A DNA stretch of 64,000 bases from a virus, in the IMG/VR virus record IMGVR_UViG_3300009185_000001, positions 1-64,000 of that record; one strand, written 5' to 3'. Below, one piece after another: positions 57,347 to 64,000 of the stretch. The notes beneath the pieces are model-generated. The model worked only from the letters and a program-made list of their open reading frames with translations. It did no database searches and had not been told where the DNA came from. A program made the position numbers and the translations under genes. The number at the start of each line of letters is the position of its first letter. Positions within the stretch are counted from its first letter, which is position 1.

Positions 57347-58153
57347 TTACTTACCATCCGATGGTCTCCAAGTGTCTTTTGGTTGTTCATTTGTAATTAA
57401 TTCTTTAAATTTATGTGTTATATATTTGCAAAGTTCTGAACGAACAATATCTTCTTCGGTTAATTCCATGCAAAAAATTCCATGTTCTTTAGATTCTTCA
57501 TTATTGAAAAGATTATAAATTTTATCAAATCCTGATTTTCCAATTGGCAAATCGCTTTGTTCTGGATCACCACATAAAAAAACCTTTGAAAATTCTCCAA
57601 TTCTACTCATAAGAGTATGTATTTCTCGTTTAGAAAAGTTTTGAACTTCATCTGCACATACAAATTTTGCCGAAAAATGAAGTCCTCTTGCAAAATTTAT
57701 AGGACATATTGTTAGTCTATTATCCTTTTCTAGCTTATCTATCAAGGATTTATTCAATAATTCTTGAAATTTATCGTGAAAAGGAGTCAAATAAACATTA
57801 AATTTCTCCGCAATATCACCCGGTAGAAACCCCAACTTAGAATCCGATGATTCGACCGCTGATCTGACTAAAACCATATCAGAAACTCTTCTCATATTTA
57901 AAAGAGTAAGACCGCAATACATTCCCAAGGTAGTTTTACTCGTTCCTGCTGGACCCTTCAACAATAATACCTTTGTTTTTTTGTCTAAAAACGTTTTTAT
58001 TATTTCCTTTTGTCTATTCGTCCACGGTAATTCCTTAACTGTTAAGTCGAATTTTATTTTATCACGTTGAAAAACATATGGAGAGGTGTCTTCGGAAGAT
58101 GTTTCAATTTTACTTTCCAAAGGCTTCGCTTTTGATCGAGGTTTATTACGCAT
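57347..58153 (-). CDS. phoH: PhoH-like ATPase
   Basis: A 268-residue protein. LLLKGPAGTSKTTLGMYCGL is Walker A (67-74), VCADEVQNFSKREI is Walker B, and FLCGDPEQSDLP is the PhoH/helicase motif III. PhoH-like proteins are common in phages, especially marine T4-like phages; they are related to superfamily I helicases and some act on RNA. The ~35 N-terminal residues are basic and probably disordered. Confidence 0.85.
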   Translation of the reverse strand: MRNKPRSKAKPLESKIETSSEDTSPYVFQRDKIKFDLTVKELPWTNRQKEIIKTFLDKKTKVLLLKGPAGTSKTTLGMYCGLTLLNMRRVSDMVLVRSAVESSDSKLGFLPGDIAEKFNVYLTPFHDKFQELLNKSLIDKLEKDNRLTICPINFARGLHFSAKFVCADEVQNFSKREIHTLMSRIGEFSKVFLCGDPEQSDLPIGKSGFDKIYNLFNNEESKEHGIFCMELTEEDIVRSELCKYITHKFKELITNEQPKDTWRPSDGK

Positions 58154-58165
58154 CAGTAATAATTA

Positions 58166-58606
58166 CTAAGCACTCGGCTGATTTAAAGGGTTGTATTGTT
58201 TTCCGTTTGGTTGTTGTGATGTTTGTTGTGTAGTTTTTGTTCCCGATTGTTGATATGTAGTTGGATTTTCTCCTTGTTTTGCCTCTTGTTTTTCAACTGG
58301 TGTTTCAGTTGGTTTCAATTTATCAGCAACCGATAGAAAAGTTTCTAATTCTTTTGGAGATAGATTTGGATTTTCTGGATTGTTTTTTAGTTTTTCAAAA
58401 GCACTGTGTAAAGGATCATCTGCTGTACCGCTTGGTGTATCAAATAATTTAGAAGCAAGTGCCTTTGCGTTTGGGTTTGAATTTGCTTTTCCACTACTTG
58501 TAATAGCATTTCTAATATCTTCTACTGCTTTGTTAATAAGAGGATTTTGATTATCTTCTAACAATTGTTCACTAGCTTTATTTATAATTTTGTCAAAATT
58601 TTTCAT
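58166..58606 (-). CDS. Low-complexity protein with capsid-targeting-like N-terminus
   Basis: A 146-residue protein starting MKNFDKIINKASEQLLEDNQ (L-L-E before Asp). The N-terminal half is helical and the C-terminal half is Gln/Thr/Pro-rich and likely disordered. Possibly a virion or internal protein; no domain known. Confidence 0.45.
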   Translation of the reverse strand: MKNFDKIINKASEQLLEDNQNPLINKAVEDIRNAITSSGKANSNPNAKALASKLFDTPSGTADDPLHSAFEKLKNNPENPNLSPKELETFLSVADKLKPTETPVEKQEAKQGENPTTYQQSGTKTTQQTSQQPNGKQYNPLNQPSA

Positions 58607-58697
58607 TCTATATATAATTATACTGTATATTAAAATTTTCTTAATAAAAAAAAATAATTAAATGGATATTAATGAAAGGTAAATAGTATTATAAATT

Positions 58698-61097
58698 ATG
58701 TCAACAAGAACCATAGCATCTCCCGGTGTACAAATTAACGAAGTAGATCTTAGCCTTATTGCAAGACCAATTGGAGCAACAAATACCTTTATTACAGGGT
58801 TTGCCAGCCAAGGACCAACTGATGAGATTATCAATGTTGGAAGCATTTCCGAATATGAAGAAGTTTTCGGAACTCCAACAAATGCAGCTGAAAGATATCT
58901 TTACCATTCTGCTCGTCAACTTTTAACACAATCTCCTACCAATCTTTTGGTGACGAGAATGCCATATGGATCTGGTGCAGGAGCAGGGTTTTCCAATCAA
59001 TATACTGCTTTAGTATATCCTCTTGAAGGAAAAACTACAACTAAAGTAGCTGCATTAAGTACATTTAATGGAAGTACTGCATTGAGTTCTGACGGATCTA
59101 ATTCATATCCTGTATATTTGGGATATGATAATGAAATTTCACATTCAACTTATTGGTCTAGTCCCACAGCAGTAAGTGCTGTTTATGAAAATACAATGGT
59201 AAGCGTTATTACCGGATATACTATATCAACTACCAACATTTCCTATACAGATTCTACATCATATAATGTATTGTCTCCTAAATCTATTTTGCTTTCTGAT
59301 AATCAATATTTGGATATCGTTGAAAATAATATTACTTGGGGAAATTCTTATAGTGCTGTTAATATAAAAAGTTTTAAAGATCTTCAAAACTATGGCGGTA
59401 TTGTTGTTATTGATTCTGCAAAAACTTCTGTCAATAATCTTTATGAAGGTTATTACATTGCTGTTGCTGATAATTCCAATCACAACCCTGCAACTGACTT
59501 TACTTCTATAACAAGTGTAAAAGCAGGTAATACAATTATTAATGGAAATTATCAAACATTTGTAACAGTTCCAAGCTCAAGATTAAACTTTACTCTGACT
59601 CAATCATTTTCATCCGCAGGAAATAGTATTTCTCAAACAGTTGAACAGTTCCCAAGAGGAATTGATTTTGGAACTAGCTATTATAACGATTGCTTAACTC
59701 TTATGGTGTTTAAGCTTCGTACCTCTATATATGCTCAGGACACGGTTGTTATCGACGCAATTGTATCAGAGGGCTATACTGGTTCATTATATAGCAAACG
59801 CACACAAAATGATAGAAATGGTGGTCCTGCTGTTACTTTCTTCTTGGAAGATATAGCAAATAAAGCATCAAATACCATTAAGGTTGTAATAAATCCTTAT
59901 ATTTCAAATACTGGAGATTGGGTTAATGATGATGGTTTACCAGCCAAGACAGTAAGAACTGCTAATGAAACTAAAAGTCTTTTCTCACAGGGCGTTTATA
60001 TTTCAGATACAAATGCAGTTGCGGGTGATGTTGGAAATGTTCCAGCAAAACTTCAAAGAATTTTAAATAATATCGACAATCTTGATATTGATTTAGACGT
60101 AACTGTCGAAGCTGGATTAGGAACCATTTGGACAGGTGCTAAAGCAAGAAAAACTGCTTTATATGGAACTTCTACTGTGAATGCTCCGTATATCTATGAC
60201 GAAACCTATAATGTTTCTACAACAGTACTTAAAGATCAGACTAATAATCCGGTTGGAGGAATAGGTGCGGATTATAAAGATATTTCAAATCAATTCATAG
60301 CATTTGCTGATAATACTAGAAAGGATCATGTTTTTATTGCAGATCCTCTTAAATATATCTTCATTCAAGGAGCGGATTCTAAAGTATCTAGAAATGCTAA
60401 TTATGTTTTCTCTAGTGATACCTACTGGCCATTAAAAAATCTTTATGCTGGAAACGTTTCAAGCTATGCAGCGGTTTACGGAAACTGGATTAAAACAAAT
60501 GATACCGCTTCTAACAAGCAAGTTTGGATTCCTTCTTCTGGTTATGTTGCCGCAGTGTTTGCGACATCTTCACAAATAGCATATCCTTGGTCTGCTCCTG
60601 CTGGTTTTAATCGCGGTGTTCTAACGAATATTACTGATGTTGGAATCAATCCTACACAAAAACAACGTGATTTACTTGCGAGAATAAATGTCAATCCAAT
60701 TGCATTCTTTCCCGGAGATGGATTTGTAATATTTGGTCAGAAAACATTGTTTACAAAACCTTCCGCATTTGATCGAATCAACGTAAGAAGACTCTTCTTA
60801 TCACTCGAAAAAACAACAGAAAGCTTATTAAAATTCTATGTATTCGAGCCTAACACATTCACAACCAGATCTCGTTTGGTCAATGGTTTAGCTCCTGTAT
60901 TCAATCAGGCTAAAAACAATGATGGTTTATATGACTATAGAATCGTTTGCGATGAGCGTAACAATACTCCTGATGTAATTGATAACAATGAACTCAGACT
61001 TTCTATATACATTCAACCAGTCAGAACTGCTGAATTTATTTTAGCTGATTTCATTGCAACCAGAACAGGCATCGATTTTAACGAGCTTATTAGATGA
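58698..61097 (+). CDS. Contractile tail sheath protein (T4 gp18-like)
   Basis: A 799-residue protein. The N-terminus (TIASPGVQINEVDLSLIARP, then GATNTFITGFASQGP) and the segment ISEYEEVFGTPTNAAERYLY are signatures of T4-type tail sheath. The C-terminal domain (INVRRLFLSLEKTTESLLKF, FVFEPN-like block, QPVRTAEFILADFIATRTG) is the conserved sheath core. The size fits T4-like phages with inserted outer domains (about 150-420). GGTAAATAG and a TATAAATT precede the ATG. The tube gene follows. Confidence 0.93.
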   Translation: MSTRTIASPGVQINEVDLSLIARPIGATNTFITGFASQGPTDEIINVGSISEYEEVFGTPTNAAERYLYHSARQLLTQSPTNLLVTRMPYGSGAGAGFSNQYTALVYPLEGKTTTKVAALSTFNGSTALSSDGSNSYPVYLGYDNEISHSTYWSSPTAVSAVYENTMVSVITGYTISTTNISYTDSTSYNVLSPKSILLSDNQYLDIVENNITWGNSYSAVNIKSFKDLQNYGGIVVIDSAKTSVNNLYEGYYIAVADNSNHNPATDFTSITSVKAGNTIINGNYQTFVTVPSSRLNFTLTQSFSSAGNSISQTVEQFPRGIDFGTSYYNDCLTLMVFKLRTSIYAQDTVVIDAIVSEGYTGSLYSKRTQNDRNGGPAVTFFLEDIANKASNTIKVVINPYISNTGDWVNDDGLPAKTVRTANETKSLFSQGVYISDTNAVAGDVGNVPAKLQRILNNIDNLDIDLDVTVEAGLGTIWTGAKARKTALYGTSTVNAPYIYDETYNVSTTVLKDQTNNPVGGIGADYKDISNQFIAFADNTRKDHVFIADPLKYIFIQGADSKVSRNANYVFSSDTYWPLKNLYAGNVSSYAAVYGNWIKTNDTASNKQVWIPSSGYVAAVFATSSQIAYPWSAPAGFNRGVLTNITDVGINPTQKQRDLLARINVNPIAFFPGDGFVIFGQKTLFTKPSAFDRINVRRLFLSLEKTTESLLKFYVFEPNTFTTRSRLVNGLAPVFNQAKNNDGLYDYRIVCDERNNTPDVIDNNELRLSIYIQPVRTAEFILADFIATRTGIDFNELIR

Positions 61098-61118
61098 TCT
61101 AAAAGATAAATATATTAT

Positions 61119-61685
61119 ATGGCAAACCTATTTCAAAACCAAGATATCAATAGCTTCTTTCAGAATGCTATCAACAAAGATTTCGCAAGAACAAATCTTT
61201 TTCGAGTTCTTTACATATCATCTGGAGCAACAAACATTGTTTTTGATCAGCAAGACTTAGTATATATTACTACAACAAGTCTTCCTAAACGTGCGATTAA
61301 AAACATTCAAGTTCCTTTTATGGGTCTTCAATTCAATGTTCCCGGAACCGCTAGCTATCCTTCAAGTGATTCTTGGAATGTAACCTTTAGAATGCCACAG
61401 GACGTATCCATTCGTTCTAAACTTGAACTCTGGACTCGCGGGACATTCGATGATGCAACAAGTACTGGTTCTTATAACGTAAAAGACTTAGGAAATATTG
61501 GTCTTGCACTTATGGGCAAGGGCGGTCAAGTCATAAGAATTTATAATTTAATCGGTGCTTATTGTGTAAACATTGGTGATTATAATCTTGATGTAACTGC
61601 TGGTGGTGAAATTGTTACTACACAGGCAACAATTGCATATCAGTACTGGGTTCAGCCAGAATCATCTCCGCTTCTTACTAGATAA
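61119..61685 (+). CDS. Tail tube protein (T4 gp19-like)
   Basis: A 188-residue protein: INKDFARTNLFRVLYISSGA, SWNVTFRMPQDVSIRSKLEL and GAYCVNIGDYNLDVTAGGEI fit the gp19-type tube fold of stacked hexamers. It follows the sheath gene by 21 bases, as in T4. GATAAATATA lies before the ATG. Confidence 0.88.
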   Translation: MANLFQNQDINSFFQNAINKDFARTNLFRVLYISSGATNIVFDQQDLVYITTTSLPKRAIKNIQVPFMGLQFNVPGTASYPSSDSWNVTFRMPQDVSIRSKLELWTRGTFDDATSTGSYNVKDLGNIGLALMGKGGQVIRIYNLIGAYCVNIGDYNLDVTAGGEIVTTQATIAYQYWVQPESSPLLTR

Positions 61686-61722
61686 CTAGATCAAATGATT
61701 CTAAGCATATAAGTATTCTTAT

Positions 61723-62418
61723 ATGACTAGCCCATATCGTTATTATTTAGACGTAATAAGTCAATGGCCAACCGCTATTGTCAGTGAAAGTCAATGGTTT
61801 ACATGGTTTGATTTGCCGTCTGTTGGTGCTTTAAAGGCTGACTTGGCAACTACCGTGAGGAATGTTGATTCTGGAGCGGATAATACATGGGATATACCAA
61901 AGGGTATTGTAGATAATTTAATAAAAAGTGAATATCAATTAGCTACAGAAAACTTAATTGGCTGTGTTTTTGCCAGACAAGTAACCCTTCCCGGTGAATC
62001 TATAACGGCAGGAAATGATGGATTGGATTATTCCGGATATCAAGCACCTGCAATTACTAGTGGTAGACAAAGTTATAAAAAATTACAAATATATTTTGTA
62101 GAAACCAATAGTTCTTTTATTGATTTAGTAATTCGTCCTTGGATTATTTTGGTTGGTTATTATGGATTTATAGCAAGAAGCAATCCAACAAACAATCCTA
62201 GAAGTGTTAAGTGTAATTCTTTAGATGTTGTATATTTAGGAAAAACCGGAGCATATTCACCATCTATAAAAAGAAAAATAGTAAGGTTTTATGGAATTGC
62301 TCCTGTTTCAGTAAATGGATTATCAAATACATATGCAAGTGATGGTATGCAATTCACATCTGTAGATTTTACATACGATTCTTATAGCGTATTAGCACCT
62401 GATTATATAATTGAGTGA
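61723..62418 (+). CDS. Tail-tube-like baseplate/terminator protein (gp54- or gp19-type fold)
   Basis: A 231-residue protein. FARQVTLPGESITAGNDGLD, SYKKLQIYFVETNSSFIDLV and FYGIAPVSVNGLSNTYASDG resemble the tube-fold proteins that initiate or cap the tube (T4 gp54, gp3 family). Located right after the tube gene. The exact T4 counterpart is uncertain. Confidence 0.55.
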   Translation: MTSPYRYYLDVISQWPTAIVSESQWFTWFDLPSVGALKADLATTVRNVDSGADNTWDIPKGIVDNLIKSEYQLATENLIGCVFARQVTLPGESITAGNDGLDYSGYQAPAITSGRQSYKKLQIYFVETNSSFIDLVIRPWIILVGYYGFIARSNPTNNPRSVKCNSLDVVYLGKTGAYSPSIKRKIVRFYGIAPVSVNGLSNTYASDGMQFTSVDFTYDSYSVLAPDYIIE

Positions 62419-62453
62419 GTAGATAATAAGCATATCTACAATAAGATATAATA

Positions 62454-63419
62454 GTGGAATACTTTTTATACTCATCGGATCTGCCATTTTCTGGAATACA
62501 ACTTTCCTATAGGGAAATAAATTCTAAAGAACAATTAATATTAGCAAAGACTAATATCCTTTTTCCTATGAGTGAGGAAAATTCTTTAGATTATGCAAGA
62601 ATATGTAAAAATATAATATCTAATTGCGTAGAAAACAAAGAAGAATTTTATAAATTAAATCTTTTGGATTATATTTTGTTTTTAACAAAATTAAGAATAA
62701 TAAGCATCGGTCCTGAATTGAATTTACAGATGAAATCTGACGAGGATTCTACAGAAAATACAATAAAAATTTCTATAGATTTGAATGTTTTTATGAAAAA
62801 TTTGTATCAAGCTGCTACAGAAGCTATGAGCAATAATTTTATAGAATCCAATGGCATAAAAATTATTTTAAATTGGCCTAGTATTAAATCTGAAAGAAAT
62901 TTATTAAATAAAAATGATAAAACTGAATTGGAACATATTCTATCAACTATACCGGAATATATAAAAACAATTATAATAAATGATAATACAATTGATTTAT
63001 TAGACTTTAACACTGAAGAAAAGATAGAAATTTACGAAAAACTACCAATTTCTTTAAGAACACAGGTGCAAATGGCAGTTATTGAATGTATAAAAAAATT
63101 ATCAGAAAAAAATATGTTTGATATTCCTATGATGGAATTTTTAAAATTTAGTTTTTACAATAAAACACATCAAGAAATTATTAGATTGTTATTTTCTAAT
63201 GATTTAAGAAATATATATCAAGAATACTATGTTTTAGCGTCAAAAAAGATAAATCCGGAATATGTAGATAAATTATCAATACCAGAGCGAAGAGTTTTTT
63301 GTTCTTTCATAGAAGAAGAAATAAAAGCTAGAGAAGAAAATAATAAAACAGGTGATGAAATGCCAATATCAGACGGTCAGACCGGATTGCAGGATTTAAT
63401 AGATGAATTTGAGGGATAG
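62454..63419 (+). CDS. Baseplate hub/assembly protein candidate
   Basis: A 321-residue protein with a GTG start, preceded by a late-type sequence (GATAATAAGCATATC). The N-terminal segment (IQLSYREINSKEQLILAKTN) resembles the first domain of T4-like hub assembly proteins (gp51/gp26 neighbourhood); the rest is helical and acidic. It lies between tube-like and gp26-like genes. Assignment rests mainly on position. Confidence 0.45.
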   Translation: MEYFLYSSDLPFSGIQLSYREINSKEQLILAKTNILFPMSEENSLDYARICKNIISNCVENKEEFYKLNLLDYILFLTKLRIISIGPELNLQMKSDEDSTENTIKISIDLNVFMKNLYQAATEAMSNNFIESNGIKIILNWPSIKSERNLLNKNDKTELEHILSTIPEYIKTIIINDNTIDLLDFNTEEKIEIYEKLPISLRTQVQMAVIECIKKLSEKNMFDIPMMEFLKFSFYNKTHQEIIRLLFSNDLRNIYQEYYVLASKKINPEYVDKLSIPERRVFCSFIEEEIKAREENNKTGDEMPISDGQTGLQDLIDEFEG

Positions 63420-63435
63420 GTAGGTAATTACTAAT

Positions 63436-64000
63436 ATGTCCGAAGAAAATAATAACATTTTAAATTTTAATGAAGCATTAAACCTATTAGACAATGCTTC
63501 TAAAGAATCGTTTTTAACCGAAGCCTATATTCCATCGTTAAAAAGAACCGTTAAAATAAAAGAAATTAATGCCAAACAACAGAAAACTATAATAGAATCT
63601 GCAATTGATTCTGCAATGGCCAAATCTACTTTTTCTAAGGTTTTTTATGATATTGTTTGTTCTAATTGCTTAGAAGAAAAGTCTGTAATAGAAACATTTA
63701 CTACAGTAGATAAGGCATCTATCGCATTTTCGATGCGATCACAAATTTCTGATAGTATTAAAGTAATTTTTCAAGAAGAACCTAAGATTGAAAACACTAT
63801 TATTTTAAATGATATTATTAGTAAATTTTTTAATTATACACATCCGAGTGAAAGTCTTATAAATTTTTCTAAAAATGGAGTTAATATAGATGTAAAAATT
63901 GATATTCCATTATTTTCTGAAGAAGCAAAGTTTGATAGTATTATCTACGGAAAAGAAAAGGTAGGAAATCAGGTAGAAGAAATTAAAAGCATTATTACAG
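63436..64000 (+). CDS. Baseplate hub protein, T4 gp26-like (partial, runs off the window)
   Basis: The open frame starts at ATG 63436 (MSEENNNILNFNEALNLLDN) and stays open to the window end, giving 188 residues. AYIPSLKRTVKIKEINAKQQ, then VDKASIAFSMRSQISD, fit the T4 baseplate hub (gp26) family pattern of a P-S-L start and a conserved D-x-x-x-I-A-x-x-x-R block. The C-terminus is outside the window. Confidence 0.55.
   Translation, partial: MSEENNNILNFNEALNLLDNASKESFLTEAYIPSLKRTVKIKEINAKQQKTIIESAIDSAMAKSTFSKVFYDIVCSNCLEEKSVIETFTTVDKASIAFSMRSQISDSIKVIFQEEPKIENTIILNDIISKFFNYTHPSESLINFSKNGVNIDVKIDIPLFSEEAKFDSIIYGKEKVGNQVEEIKSIIT

Overview
The window is about 64 kb of a large, AT-rich (roughly one-third GC) genome of a contractile-tailed, T4-like bacteriophage (Caudoviricetes, myovirus morphology). 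The right end carries a tail sheath, a tail tube, a second tube-like protein and the first baseplate genes in T4-like order. Elsewhere there are phage nucleotide-metabolism genes, two RNA ligases, phage tRNAs, a lysis cassette and dozens of tightly packed small genes. Lipoprotein signals and a spanin-like lysis protein point to a Gram-negative host. Good TTGACA/TATAAT promoters point to a host with an ordinary sigma-70. I cannot name the host or the phage species.

Layout. At 0-6.2 kb there are small basic proteins and several proteins that share a short N-terminal motif resembling a capsid-targeting peptide. At 6.2-11.1 kb there are small genes, a possible structured RNA (7.05-7.26 kb), a metallophosphoesterase and a lysis cassette (unimolecular-spanin-like lipoprotein, putative holin, endolysin). 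At 11.2-11.5 kb there are two ordinary tRNAs (Thr, Ser) flanking a degenerate tRNA-Glu-like gene, followed by an Rnl5-type RNA ligase. At 13-15 kb two paralogues resemble LCIB-type beta-carbonic anhydrases. At 15.4-21.2 kb there are tRNA-Val, an HNH protein, a dCMP deaminase and a three-gene module: a MoxR-type AAA+ ATPase, a VWA protein and a putative HExxH metallopeptidase. From 22 to 47 kb lies a long minus-strand array of small overlapping accessory genes, including four YopX-like paralogues and several one-helix micro-proteins. It is interrupted by a lone TnpB and by a free-standing LAGLIDADG endonuclease. At 47-51.5 kb there are a methyltransferase and ribonucleotide reductase nrdA (carrying an intein at its active-site cysteine) and nrdB. 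At 52-54 kb are an AAA ATPase and a PD-(D/E)XK nuclease. From 54 kb on are head/neck proteins, PhoH, sheath, tube and baseplate genes.

Regulation. Many minus-strand accessory operons begin with a TTGAC-type -35 and a TAATAT/TATAAT-type -10 placed so close to the ATG that the message would be almost leaderless. Structural and lysis genes instead have a T4-late-like motif, roughly (G/C)NTAA(A/G)TA, a few bases to about 25 bases before the start codon and usually lack a clear Shine-Dalgarno sequence. The MoxR and metallopeptidase genes carry both this late-type motif and the capsid-targeting-like N-terminus. My main hypothesis is therefore that this module acts in head maturation or is packaged and delivered with the DNA.
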